Positions 10,441 through 21,250 of a DNA stretch of 64,000 bases are shown here, one piece after another. Within the stretch, counting starts at the first letter, position 1. Every line of letters starts with the position of its first letter. This DNA comes from Eucommia ulmoides (lineage: Eukaryota > Streptophyta > Magnoliopsida > Garryales > Eucommiaceae). The stretch lies in contig CM028333.1 of the NCBI GenBank assembly GCA_016647705.1, forward strand, positions 18,783,743 to 18,847,742, read 5' to 3'. The translations under genes and the position numbers were made by a program. The notes under the pieces were generated by a model. That model made no database searches. It was not told the origin of the DNA and saw only the letters and a list, made by a program, of their open reading frames with translations.

Positions 10441-10989
10441 AGAGGGACAAAGAGCAATTAGCCAACTTGATCACCGTCATCGTTAATGATACGAATTGAG
10501 ACATGGATATACTGGTCAACTAAATTAAAAGCCAAGTAAGCGCAGCCAACGAGGAATTGGCATGCGAACATGTTGCCAACTTGTATCCATGCATTGTTTT
10601 GAACCATAAAATGGCCAACTTATATAACACGTGTTTCAAGAGTTAGAAAGTCAAAATAATGAAGTGTGCCAACCGTTTACTTTCTCTAATAACACTCAGC
10701 CCCTCACAGTTAACTAAAAGTCGTCCATTTTGAGCCTTTCAATCCCTTGGAAAAGTCATCTCTTTCTCTCCAATTACTATTTCCGTGTCTTATTTTGACA
10801 TTCATAGTTTGATTTCTCTCTCTCTACTCCACATATAAAACCAAGCTTTCTCCCTACTGCCATTCTCAAATTCAATCAAACTTCCCCTTTGTATCATATA
10901 ACCTTTGCTGGTTTCTCTCATATCATCATTTTACCATCAGGGTTTCTCTTAATTTATTCTCTTTCTTCATCTTCATATATTCGATCACC
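10441..10989 (+). promoter_or_regulatory. Promoter and 5' leader of the PUB23-like gene
   Basis: A TATA box, ATATAAAA, lies at 10833-10840, and a pyrimidine-rich leader follows up to the ATG at 10990. Upstream there is a perfect G-box CACGTG (10628-10633). Two W-box cores occur on the minus strand, TTGACC at 10514-10519 and TTGACT at 10649-10654, and a further TTGAC lies at 10795-10799. W-boxes bind WRKY factors and G-boxes bind bZIP/bHLH factors. The PUB22/23/24 genes are known to respond to pathogen signals and drought, so these sites are plausible, but each is short enough to occur by chance. Confidence 0.55.
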
Positions 10990-12225
10990 ATGGATAGTGT
11001 TGAAGTTCCACCATTTTTTCTCTGCCCAATTTCCCTGGAGATCATGAAAGACCCCGTCACCGTCTCAACTGGTATAACATATGATCGTCAGAGCATCGAG
11101 AAATGGTTATTCAAGGAGAAGAACAACACTTGCCCCGTCACAAAACAAGTCCTATCGGAACCCGACTTGACCCCAAATCACACTGTCCGGCGATTGATCC
11201 AATCGTGGTGCACCCTCAATGCCTCCAACGGTATTGAACGCTTTCCAACTCCAAAGCCTCCCATTAGCAAATTGAAAATAGTCCAACTTCTCAACGATTC
11301 CCAGACCCCACAAATGCAGATGAAGTGTCTTAGAACACTTAGATCCATTGGGTTTGAGAGCGAGACAAACAAGCGGGCCATGGAAGCTGCAGGCGCAACA
11401 AATTTCCTTGCTTCAATTGTTAAAAGAAGCATCTCAGTCCCGGAGGAAGTAGCCTTGGAAGAGGGGTTTGAGTTGAATAAGGCTAGTGATGAAGCTTTAA
11501 GCATTCTCTACCATCTCCATTTATCCGAGGCTGGGTTTAAATCACTATTAGGGCAAAACGGTGAATTCATCGAAACCCTAGTGTGTATCTTGGGCCATGC
11601 AAACTACGAATCACGTACTTACGCCATATTTCTCTTGGGATCGATGATCGAAGTGGCCGATCCGATGCAAATGATAAGCATCAGAACGAAACTCTTCATC
11701 GAGGTGGTTCAAGTGTTGCAGGATCAGATCTCTCCAAAGGTGACAAAAGCTGCCCTTCAACTTTTAATCCATTTGTGTCCTTGGGGCCGAAACAAAATCA
11801 AGGCCATAGAAGCAGGGGCAGTTTCAGTACTCATCAATCTCCTCGTTGATTCTTGGGAGAAAAGGGCTTGCGAGATGATGCTGACAGTTTTGGAACAATT
11901 ATGTCAATGCGCTGAAGGACGGGCCGAGCTTTTGGGTCATGGCGCCGGGCTGGCAGTGGTATCGAAGAAGATACTTAGGGTTTCAACGGTGGTAAGCGAT
12001 AGGGCTGTGAGGATTTTGCTTTTAGTTTCGAAGTTTTCGGCCACTTCGAGTGTTGTTCAGGAGATGTTGCAGCTCGGGGTGGTGGCTAAGCTGTGTTTGT
12101 TGATTCAGGTGGATTGTGGTGCCAAGACAAAGGAGAAAGCAAGGGAGATACTCAGATCTCATGGTAAGGCTTGGAAGAACCCTTCTTGTCTGCCCCTTAG
12201 TTTGCTAGATTCATATCCGTCTTGA
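10990..12225 (+). CDS. PUB23-like: U-box E3 ubiquitin-protein ligase, PUB22/PUB23/PUB24 type
   Basis: The 411-residue single-exon protein starts MDSVEVPPFFLCPISLEIMK in a good plant start context (CACCATGG). The U-box spans about residues 7-75, with CPI (12-14), DPV (21-23), ITYDRQSIEKWL (29-40, Trp39 being the conserved E2-contact position), CPV (48-50) and a TPNHTVRRLI end. Residues 100-400 are helical ARM-type repeats. Length and wording are very close to Arabidopsis PUB23 and its relatives. Those cytosolic ligases pass ubiquitin from an E2 to targets, dampening immune and drought signalling. No stop, frameshift or intron is present, so the gene looks intact. It is the only intact host gene here, with transposons on both sides. 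Which of PUB22, 23 or 24 is the true ortholog cannot be settled from this window. Confidence 0.95.
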   Translation: MDSVEVPPFFLCPISLEIMKDPVTVSTGITYDRQSIEKWLFKEKNNTCPVTKQVLSEPDLTPNHTVRRLIQSWCTLNASNGIERFPTPKPPISKLKIVQLLNDSQTPQMQMKCLRTLRSIGFESETNKRAMEAAGATNFLASIVKRSISVPEEVALEEGFELNKASDEALSILYHLHLSEAGFKSLLGQNGEFIETLVCILGHANYESRTYAIFLLGSMIEVADPMQMISIRTKLFIEVVQVLQDQISPKVTKAALQLLIHLCPWGRNKIKAIEAGAVSVLINLLVDSWEKRACEMMLTVLEQLCQCAEGRAELLGHGAGLAVVSKKILRVSTVVSDRAVRILLLVSKFSATSSVVQEMLQLGVVAKLCLLIQVDCGAKTKEKAREILRSHGKAWKNPSCLPLSLLDSYPS

Positions 12226-12630
12226 GAGAATGAAACCGGGATTGAACTTGTTTTGAGTAATTGTGTACATATTTACTTCTAGGGTTGTAATAGGATATAG
12301 AGATTAATGGAAAAAATATTAGAAAAATTACCTGGTGATGTCAATTTAAGTATGAGATTACCAATTAATTCCTACTGGTTGAAAATGAATCAAACAATTT
12401 CAGTGGACAAATTTTTTAGACCATCTAGTCCAAAATTTTAAAAAGGCGAAAATTACATGGCAAATTTGACCTTTTGATTCGTGGGATTGAGATTTTTCAC
12501 ATTTAATGGTTTCACAATAAAATTATTTTATTAAAATAAAAATAACTATTGTTGCACATATTTTTTGCATAATCTAATTATATAATCAGATTCGTCTAAA
12601 TAAAATCTTCAAATGGATATCTGATGAGGG
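12226..12630 (+). other. 3' flank of the PUB gene
   Basis: The stop codon is followed by a GT- and AT-rich stretch (TAATTGTGTACATATT at 12259-12274) and A-rich words near 12309-12330 that could serve for polyadenylation. No defined signal stands out. The rest is AT-rich with no gene visible. Confidence 0.4.
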
Positions 12631-13176
12631 AAAATTCAGTTAGAAGTTACACCTCCTCAAGTGTAAGCGCCACAATGCTTTTGCTCCAGAGGCGGTCCAA
12701 GCTGTCTCCCCCAGAAAGGAAGGTGCCGTTACTTTCCCACGATAATGGTCCCGCAATCACAGCCATCTCTATGATAATGGGACCGAGATTTGCACCATCA
12801 ACACAACGTTGTGCAGACAGACTTGCTAAACGAGTCTCCTCCCTCCCTATATAAAGGTCAAAACCCTAAAGGTCAGAGGTATGTGCAATCTTATGTATTT
12901 TCTTTCTTTTTGTCGCATTTCGCTCAAAGGGTTGAAGGGAGATAGTGCATTGGAAATTTATACTACGCAATACACAAGCTCTTACACTTATTACCTTACT
13001 ATATTCTCTCTCAATACCCTCGACTGATTCTCACACTGGGGGTACAACGCCGACAGACCCACCCATTATGCATTATTTTGCAAGAATCAAACCGAGAGAT
13101 AGTGAGATAACCCCAACAATCCATCGCTCCCGGATCTTAGCAGTGACATGTCCAGCAATCCATTTTAGGCATCATC
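12630..13176 (+). repeat. 3' part of the Tat-like 5' LTR
   Basis: TATATAAA at 12848-12855 is a good TATA box, followed by TCAAAACCCTAAAGG and a leader. The sequence runs to a PBS-like site at 13179. A similar but diverged copy of the last 80 bp (CCATTGCTCCCGAATCTC) appears at 19165-19235. The LTR start was not identified. Confidence 0.55.
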
Positions 13177-13178
13177 AA

Positions 13179-13196
13179 ATTGACACCATCTATGGA
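13179..13196 (+). promoter_or_regulatory. PBS-like site of the Tat-like element
   Basis: The sequence ATTGACACCATCTATGGA resembles the usual TTGGCGCCGTCTGTGGG primer-binding site of Tat/Athila elements with several transitions. It lies directly after the presumed LTR end and before gag-like text, as expected. Confidence 0.5.
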
Positions 13197-14815
13197 AATG
13201 ACATAGTTGTTATGACATTTCAACTAAATGGTAACTTTGAGATTGGGGATCACAACAAACGAAGGAGAAAGCGAAAGGCAACCGCTTCACACGACTGTCC
13301 ATGAAGCTAACTCATCATGAGAGTTATCGGTGCTCGTGATGGAGATAATGAGAGAAGTCAGGAATCTCTTCCAAACCGTTCGGCACTTTACTAGATAGGT
13401 AATTCCCCATCAACTCCCTCTGCCCTTATCAGCACTGCAAGAGGTGGCGCCACTCACTTGCGAGGCACAACCCACCATCGGCTGGGGTGAAGGGCCCAAC
13501 GCAAACAATTCCAAGAAAAAGAACGTTTCCATACGCAGCGAGACATCCGACAGGAGCTTGAAAGGATCCGTATGGACCAAGATAAACTGTGCTAGTGGAC
13601 CAAAAATTAGAGACACGACACTGAACCCACGAGGTTACTGCAACCTCCAGCGTTTACTCCAGGCTTAGCCCAAGAGCATCCTCAAATAAGCCGAGTGATC
13701 GAGCCCGCAGAGCTCCCCTACAAAAGAACGAGACACAACACACCCGCACATCGTGCAAAACTCACGAAGCGCCTCGACAGGCCCCACTACACTTGGTGGA
13801 AGCTTCCTCAATATCTATTTCAAGGCCCCATTAGTGTGATTCTAGTAGATGGATTGATAGAGAACCAAAAAATAGGTCAAGGCCATCGATGATAAGTTGG
13901 GACAGATTGAGAGGAAGGAGCTGAGCATCTACGAGATTGTGAAACAAAACATTTCTTCATTTACCTAGCATATACTACGGGAGTCAATCCCATCCATCCT
14001 CAAGATGTCATTTTAGATCGAGAATTACCAAGGAGACTTCAATCCTACAGAGCACTTTGACGCCTACCATAAACACATGGATCAAAAATGAACGTCAGAC
14101 TCAACAAAGTGTCAGCCTTCCTGGTCAATCTGTCCTGAGCAGCGTGTAAATGGTACAAGAATCTGAAGTCAGGTAGCTTTATTTATTTTTTTTGAATATT
14201 TTAGTTTTACATTTGCCCACATGTTTGTCAGTAGAAAGAAGCAGGCCAAGAACTTGTCACACCTCATGTCAATCAAAGCCCAACGATGGAGTGGCTGTAA
14301 CTGCCCTTATGTTGGGGGTACAGACAGGCCCATTCTTGTACAAGATGGATCGCGCTCCTCCGAAGACCCTAGCCACAATCTTTGCCCTCTTCACTGAGTT
14401 CATCGGTGCAGAGGATGTTTACAGGGCTCGAGCCAAGGAAGAGGAGAACGGAGGCAGAAAAAGGAAAACTGACGACTTTCTTCCGGGAAAGATTTCAATG
14501 CTATCAATTAGAGTGGAAGTGAGTAGCGTGAGCCAGTCCGAGAAATCGCCCTAGCTATAGTAGTTCTCTCAAAACCCAGGAGAAATGACTTACAATCAAA
14601 GAAAAAGGCAATGCGAGGTGAAAATAGGCTCAACCAGCAGAAAGATTCAGGGAAACAGGTCCCCTCCAGCTTTTTACCAACTTTGTAGCCCAAATGCCCT
14701 ATTAGGAACTGTCTTAATACAAATCGACAACATGAAACTACTCAAGTGGCCCCAGCCCATAAAAGGCCGAGAAAATGGCTTCTATGCTGACAAGTAGTAC
14801 GACTTCCATTGAAGT
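13197..14815 (+). pseudogene. Tat-type gag remnant
   Basis: Recognisable gag words occur in shifting frames. One is ENYQGDFNPTEHFDAYHKHMD near 14020-14090. Next are capsid words for Cys-Lys-Trp-Tyr around 14100-14170, then SRKKQAKNLSHLMSIK near 14230-14275, and MDRAPPKTLA followed by EDVYRARAKEEE in 14344-14445. They follow the order of the retrotransposon gag domain in Tat elements. A T-rich insert near 14175-14210 and several stops interrupt it. Confidence 0.7.
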
Positions 14816-14822
14816 CATGGCC

Positions 14823-15207
14823 ATGTCACTAATAGTTGTTATGACCTAAAGAACGAGATCAAATAGTTCATTCGGAGAGGCTATCTTAGGAGGTTCACTG
14901 CCGATAAAGGTTAGGATAAATAACGCCTTAATGAGGAAAGAAGAAGACCCGAGGTTCAGAGTAAAATCCACACAATAAATGGTGGATTTGCCTCATGAGG
15001 AACCTCCCAAGATGAGCACAAAGCTCATGCCTGGCGTGGCAATCGCCTAGCAGAAGAGAACATGTTCCAAGTGTCCGTGTGACCGCCCATCGAGGAAAAG
15101 GCTATTGCATTTTATCGATGAAGATTTACGCAGGGTTCACACACCCAACGACGATATGCTAGTGGTTAATCTAAAAATTGGCAACTACATATATTGTGGG
15201 GGAGCGT
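14823..15207 (+). repeat. 385-bp tandem duplication in the Tat-like element, unit 1
   Basis: The unit begins at ATGTCACTAATAGTTG and the same text restarts at 15208, giving a 385-bp period. It spans the end of gag (CYDLKNEIK...FIRRGYLRRF) and the lead-in to protease (AIAFYRxxDLRRVHTP and then LVVNLKIGNY). Substitutions between units show that the duplication is not new. Confidence 0.85.
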
Positions 15208-17212
15208 ATGTCACTGATAGTTGTTATGACTTAAAGAACGAGATCAAACAATTCATCCGGAGAGGCTATCTCAGGAGGTTCACCGCCGATGTAGGTTAAG
15301 GTGAATAACGCCCTAACGAGGAAAGAAGATGACCCGAGGTTCAAAGCAAAATCCACACAATAAATGGTGGATTTGCCTCACGAAGAACCTCCCAAGCCCA
15401 GCGCAAAGCTCATGCCTGGTGTGGCAATTGCCTGGCAGAAGAACACATGTTCCAAGTGTCCATGTGACCACCCATTGAGAGGTGTGATCGACCTACATAT
15501 TTCCAAACCGAATTAAGTTAGTTTTCGAGCGTTTATATAGTATTTTTATTATGTTTTAATTCGTTTTTATCTTTTTATATTAAATCAGGTGTGTGGGGCA
15601 AAAAGATAGGAAATTGGAGCGAAAACGATAAGATCGAACCAAAAGCGATCGAAGAATGGTGGAAAAATAAGCTCGGAGGTAAAATTGTGAAACAAGCCCA
15701 CCGTCGCGGCGTCCAGACCACTGCCACGGCGGTGAAGAAGCTGAGAAATACAAAAGGCTACTGACAGCTCACTGCCTAGGTAGAAATTCAGTAAAAACAT
15801 TTCCTAAGCCACCGTTGTCTTCATCGCCGCAGCTATCAACCAAACCGACCTACCACCGCCACAGCAGTTAATCCCACGGTCGCGGCGGTGAACCTCTGCA
15901 CAGCCTAGATATTTTATTTAGATATTTTGCTTATAAATACACCTCTCCTTCCCCCTCCTTTGAGCCCTGGCCATTTGGGTACCTTAGGCCATATTTAGGC
16001 TAGGGTGTAGGAGTTTTAGAGGTGGAGTTCACTTCTCGAAGTGTAGAAGATGGAGAATCGATCATTGAGCATTCGTAGTGGTTTATCTTTGGACGAGGCT
16101 AAGTTCTTCGATTGTTTTTCCTTATTTCTTTATCTTAGGATCATGTGAGCATGTTTTAGCGTGTTATTTCATTGTAAATGCGGCTATGGCCTTAGCTAAA
16201 CATAGATTATAGTATGGATTAACGAATAAATTTATGAATATGTGTTTGGATGATTTCGGTGTTGCGTTTATAATTGTTCTTCGTAATTTGATTGTATTTA
16301 TCGAATTATTTGTTTATCATGCTTAGTTAGATAAATGGAGAATATGGGGTTTTGACAAACCCTGGATTCAGATTTGGGTAAATAAAAGCCATGATTCTAT
16401 AACCCGGTCGGGGTTTGAATCATGGACAATTGATGACATTGGGGCAAGACTCACGCGACCTAGCGTCGTTAAGACGTTGAGACAGATTTCTTCGTTGACA
16501 CGAAGTCGCGTTATATCCCCCATCTTACACTCGGGAGAGGTAGAGATAGAGTTTTAGAACGGAGAATATCGATAGGGTGAATACAATGCACGATCCAATG
16601 ACCCGGTCGGGAGTTGGATTGTGTGCAATCAATGACGCTTGGCGAGATTCACGTGACCTAGGGTCGTTAAGATGTTGAGGGGGACTTCTTCGTTGACTCG
16701 AAGTCATGTATTCCCCCGTCTTACACTCGAGAGAGGTGGCAGTGGAGTTTACGTACCGAGGTTGTCAAATAGGTCAAACACCGTAAATGTGAGTAAATCG
16801 AAATCGAACACGTATTTGTAAACACGTTAATCCCTAGGCAATTCTTCACCCTAAAACATATTAGTATATTAGTGTAGTTAATTTAGGATATATTAGTATT
16901 AGTTTAATTAATTTAGTACATTTGTTTTTTACCTAGATAAAGTTAGGTCACAACAAACGCGATATTCGATAGTAACGACACCAATCCCTGTGGATACGAT
17001 AACCCGATCTTAACGATCACATTATACTAAAACTTTGACCTCGTACACTTGAAAGTAGTCATATACGCCGAGGATGTGAATCCTCCGTGCATACACCTAT
17101 CGAGAAAGAGGCTATTGCCTTTATCGATGAAGATTTACATAGGGTTCACACACCCTACGATGATATGCTAGTGGTTAATCTACAAATTGGCAACTACATA
17201 TATTATGGGGGC
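15208..17212 (+). repeat. 385-bp tandem duplication, unit 2, split by a solo LTR
   Basis: The unit runs from 15208 to 15475, is interrupted by the solo LTR at 15476-17095, and resumes at 17101 with CGAGAAAGAGGCTATTGC. It then leads into protease text. The split shows that the LTR insertion came after the duplication. Confidence 0.85.
15476..17095 (+). mobile_element. Solo LTR of a palindrome-rich family (P-LTR copy A)
   Basis: It starts TGAGAGGTGTGATC and ends CCGTGCATACA, so it has TG...CA ends. The flanks CCCAT (15471-15475) and CCTAT (17096-17100) form a 5-bp target duplication with one change, and the host text resumes exactly after it. A TATA box (GCTTATAAATAC near 15931) follows an array of GC-rich palindromic words (about 15690-15905). 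A 199-bp internal duplication lies at about 16391-16750. Two more copies are found in reverse orientation at 46726-50138. Confidence 0.85.
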
Positions 17213-17830
17213 GCGTATCTCTGTTGGGATACTCTACCGGACCATATTTAATAGAATAAGGATCAACTGTGACCAATTGAAGCCGATAATGATCCCTCTG
17301 GTCGAATTTGGTGGAGAAACCCTAAAGCCCCTTGGTTGGATCACGTTGGAGATCACGGCAGGCCACAAGAAACTAAAGCATGTCATAGTTGATGTGCGGT
17401 TCATGGTAGTGGACTGTCTGTTGGCATACAATACTATCATTGGAAGACCATGCCTTAACGCCCTGAGGGTCATTACCTTGATATACTATCTCATGCTGAA
17501 GTTCTCCATGAAGAACAACGTGGGAGATGTGCGCGGAAACCAAAAGGTGGCTAGGGAGTGCTTCGTGGTTGAGATGAACTCCCCAAAGCACTACCTGCTA
17601 AATAGCAATCAAGAGACAAGAAGGTTGATTAAGACTTCCTACTCAAGGACGTGACAAAACGCCCTAAGATGGGAGACATACAAGACCCCGGGTAGGGCAA
17701 CCAAGCCAACTGCGACCCCATCCTAACGAAGAACTAGAAGAAGTCCGAGTGCATCGACAGTCCAAATTAGAAGAGCCCTTACTAGAGATAGTCCAGACCA
17801 ATTAGTTGAGCTCCTAAGAGCTAACCACGA
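17101..17830 (+). pseudogene. Tat-type retroviral-like aspartic protease remnant
   Basis: The 155-codon open frame at 17187-17654 reads SVGILYRTIFNRI, then PLVEFGGETLKPLGWITLEI, then VVDCLLAYNTIIGRPCLNAL. This matches the protease domain of Tat elements, where the active site would be VDxGSSVDILY just before. Here the aspartate-containing triplet is replaced (GARISVGILY), so the domain could not be catalytic. A frame loss near 17212 explains the change. Confidence 0.8.
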
Positions 17831-18460
17831 TGTTGGCCCTACCAGCTACCCAAGAGGAAGGGCGAATTGGGTGGTTCCAAAATTTAAATAAATAATTCTT
17901 CAAACATTTGATTATCAAATATTCAATTTTTTAAATTGATTATTATTTTAGTTACGCAACGAATAAGTGTTTATTGTTAATTGCACACCCAAACACAATA
18001 TATATAAAAAAAAAGTAAACAATGCAGCACATCAAGATATATTCTGGTTCAACAAGCTAGCTTTGCCTAATCCAATCCCCTACGCTTCACGGAGATTCGC
18101 GACTCACTAAAACCCTGATTTCTTAACAGGTAGGAACTAAACCGTTACAATGATTCGTTTACAGGCACAAAATCAACCTTTTCAATTTTACCCTTTTCCC
18201 AAGATAAGAACGAACCCTATTTTTTTACCAGGTTAAAGATTAACCTCACCATTCTCTCAAGTATCATTTTCACAGGTAAGGATTAAACTTTTACAATTTA
18301 CTCAAAAAACACAATTCAATTGTAGGGAAAATCAAAACTTAATTCTTTTCAAGGGAAAAGAATAAACTAATCGTTTTGCAGGAAAAATATTAAATCCTAA
18401 TATTTTTCATGAGAAAAAGATCGAAATCTAACTATCCTGACTAAACACTGTCCCAAATGT
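17831..18460 (-). repeat. Truncated copia LTR, minus orientation
   Basis: It begins TGTTGGCCCTACCAGCTACC and continues through phrases shared with the minus-oriented copia LTRs at 25328 and 27186. Examples are GGTTCA(A/C)CAAGCTA, CCTACGxxTCACGGAGATTCG, AGGTAGGAACTAAACCG and repeated AGGxxAAGAATxAACC. Similarity ends near 18460, so about 1.5 kb of the LTR is missing. It cuts off the Tat-like element. Confidence 0.8.
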
Positions 18461-19240
18461 GCTCAAACTCACAAATACAGAAAAATATGAAATTTTTTTC
18501 CACAATGCCGACAGTCGAAGGGTGCCTCCTATTGGAAAAGTCAAGACCAAGGCAAAACAATGCCTCAAGTCGAGCCGTAGACGAGACAACTGGCGCTGGT
18601 GCTTTTTGAGCAACGACAGTGAGCTCGTAGGTGTAGAATGCGAGGTTGAAATCACCCGGGCACTGTTCGAGACCTTAGGCTCAGCCTCCAATAACTCTGA
18701 CTCAATAAGACGATCACTCATTATCGAAGGATAAACAAAAGATAATTCAGAAGAATAAAAAAGGGTGAGGGTCTTACCTCTTTCCTTGAACAACACAGCT
18801 GAAAAGAACAGCTCAGATTCCAATGAGGAATCATACATGAAATATGGAAGACCAGTCGGCCCAGTGGGGCAGTAAATAAAAGATGAAGAAAATTGGCTTT
18901 GAGGAAAGAAAAATCTATCTCTACCTATGGAAGCCCTGAAAGAAGAGCACCAACAACCTCCTCCGCCTTGCTGAGGGGGAAATGAGAAGGATACGCTGCG
19001 AAAGAAAAAAAAAAAAGTAAAAAAAAAAAAAAAAAAAGAGTTATCCACTACGAAAAGAAGAGTAAGGGAGAAGACTTACACGGAGAACAAGATTATCTCC
19101 TTGGGACCGGATGGGACTTCGCCCTTCTCCCAGGTCGTTCCCATAACCCTTTCACTAGGACGCCAGCAATCCATTGCTCCCGAATCTCATAAGTGACATG
19201 CCCATCGATTTATTTTCAAGCATCATTAATATCACATTCA
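18461..19240 (-). other. Unexplained open frame and A-rich tract, possibly retroelement-derived
   Basis: A 206-codon minus-strand open frame (18428-19048) contains non-simple sequence such as TGLPYFMYDSSLESELFFSA and MSDRLIESELLEAEPKVSNS. A possible GT donor after KERG hints at exons. Its start is poly-Phe from an A/T tract (19011-19037) and its end overlaps the copia LTR fragment, so the whole frame is not a gene. I do not recognise the protein. The last 75 bp (19165-19240) repeat the Tat-like LTR end at 13112-13190, so this is probably a fragment of a related element. Confidence 0.35.
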
Positions 19241-20162
19241 CTATTTTTTTCATTAGTTTCAGATTTGTATATTTATATTACATTCAACTTGGTATTTCTC
19301 GAATTTTTAATTTCTACATTCGTATTATATTAAATACGGTCTTATACATTATCAAAACACAGTTGAGTGTTACATTCAATATCCAAATCATCTTTATTAG
19401 TAAGTGATGTTATATTCAACATGTTCATATAATTTATAATATTATCAACATTAATTGATGTTATTTTTATTGCATTAGAAGTTATATTCAATACTCACGG
19501 GAGAACACAGATTGTAGTGAGGTTATATTTAACATTAACATCACAATTAATTTTGTATAAATGTGGCTCGGTCCAATTGAGTTTGTATTAGGCTATTTGT
19601 GTGTTGTCCTAGGTATATGTGGGGTCTTGCGTACTACATCTATATCTATGGGCGTGTAGTAAAGGAGATCCTTTTTCTTATTTAATATATATAATTTTGC
19701 TTTAAAAAAAAAATTATAGTCAATGTTATATATAATAGTCACATGCACCCTAATCTAGAACTCAATCAAGAAATATTAATGTGTCATTTTTAATATTATG
19801 ATTTATGGATCATTGTGGTGTAAAAAATCATTAAACAACAATCATAATTGAAAAAAATGTAGGTTTTGTTTTCAGCTTTATTGGTAGTTTATTACTATAC
19901 TTTTTTCCGCGTTTTTAGGGGTCACAACGTGTATGGAAGGTAATGATTCATTAGTAGGGGTAAATTAGTTCACGAAATGCCAGTAGGAGTACTCGGTGCG
20001 GGAAAAAAAAACCCAATTAGGATCATTTGGTAGTTTGCTCGCAAATTTGGGAACTGGTAGTAAGCGCCCCAAATATATAGTAACAACATGTGTAATTTTA
20101 TGATGGATTTTTATTGTTCTCTTCTTGGAGAAGACTGAATTTGAGAGGAAAAAAATGGTATC
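19241..20162. other. AT-rich DNA without visible genes
   Basis: Short phrases such as TTATATTCAACAT and TTACATTCAAT recur irregularly between 19230 and 19510, suggesting an old decayed repeat. No coding signal was found. Confidence 0.45.
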
Positions 20163-20165
20163 TTA

Positions 20166-20629
20166 GGTGATGTTTGGTTAGTGTTTTTACTTCCAATAAA
20201 TTGGGATGAGAATTCTATTTTCGTTTTGGAGTATTTCGAGATTAGAAACATGTTAATAACAACCATTGTCCTGAAACTGTTTCTTTTTATTTATGAGAAC
20301 AAAAATAAGAAACACGTTTGGTTGTAACATTTTTTCTTTTTTTTCCTTTAAATGTATGGTGACCAGCGAGGGATGGTGGCTAGAAGGTGGTGGTGGCCAG
20401 CAAAGGGGCGGTGGCCGGAGGGGTAGTAGTGGAAATAGTTTTGTGAGAGTGAATAGGAAGCAACATTTTTTTCCTTCGGATTCTTAAGAAATTACTCCCA
20501 AATTACTCTCAGAATTTTGGAAACTGAAATGTGTTTACCAAACGCATTTCTATATATTAATCCCAAAATTTAAAAAATGAGAACAGAAATGAGAAAACGA
20601 AAATGGAAACGGAGTAACCAAACAGAGCC
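20166..20629. mobile_element. Tourist/PIF-Harbinger-type MITE, 464 bp
   Basis: The ends read GGTGATGTTTGGTTA (20166-20180) and TAACCAAACAGAGCC (20615-20629), an imperfect terminal inverted repeat matching at 12 of 15 positions. Both ends are flanked by TTA (20163-20165 and 20630-20632), the target duplication of PIF/Harbinger elements. It has no coding capacity. A GC-rich patch (20360-20440) with GGTGG/GGCCGG repeats lies in the middle. Confidence 0.75.
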
Positions 20630-20964
20630 TTATTATATACCATGTGTTTTATTCCCTCTTTCTCATTTTTCACAAGGGAGGGTTAGAATGCTGGTTCGTA
20701 AAATTTAGGGAAAGTTAATTTGGTTCCTAATATTTCAATGGATATTTTTCATTTGTTTTTCCTATCTTTTTTCATTAACCAAAAACTTCGCATGTCATTT
20801 ATTAAATACCAGTCACCCTCTTTGACAATTTTTGTATAAAAATACGTAAGTGTCCTTTTCATATTTAATACTATGAAGAAAGCACGGACTTCGTCTATGC
20901 CTGTCATCAAAATAAATTTAATAAGAAAATATTAATTTTTAGCAAATAAAAAAAAAAAAAAATA

Positions 20965-21250
20965 ACACTTACAAGTAGCGACCCATTTAAAATATCGCAC
21001 TCAAAACTATCAAATAAGTCATATATATTGCAATGGTAGTAGAGCCACATGAAAGTGTCAGTCAAATAATGATATTGATTTTCTGTGTGTGTTGTGATAA
21101 AATATATATATATATATATATTCACTTACAAGTAGAGGCCCATTTAAACGTGTCGCACTCAAAATTACCAAATAAGTCATATATATTGGAGTGGTAGTAG
21201 AGCCACTCGGAAGTGTCAGTCAAATAATTGATTTTCTTTTAGTGTTTTAT
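20965..21250. repeat. Two adjacent copies of a ~130-bp repeat
   Basis: Copies at 20965-21090 and 21123-21250 share CACTTACAAGTAG, CCCATTTAAA, TCGCACTCAAAA, ATAAGTCATATATATTG and GTAGTAGAGCCAC. An (AT)n run lies between them (21100-21120). A third, more diverged copy is at 22163-22290. Confidence 0.8.

Larger units (their letters stand above)
12630..17830 (+). mobile_element. Decayed Ty3/gypsy retrotransposon of the Tat type
   Basis: The end of a 5' LTR with a TATA box is followed by a PBS-like sequence, Tat-type gag words and an aspartic-protease domain, all on the plus strand. No RT, RNase H or integrase follows, because the sequence is cut at 17831 by a copia LTR fragment. Inside are a 385-bp tandem duplication and a solo LTR of another family (15476-17095). 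All frames are broken. The left end of the LTR could not be fixed, so the start is approximate. Confidence 0.75.

Noticed and set aside
11178-11504. 108-codon minus frame
   Set aside because: It lies opposite the PUB coding region and has no motif of its own.
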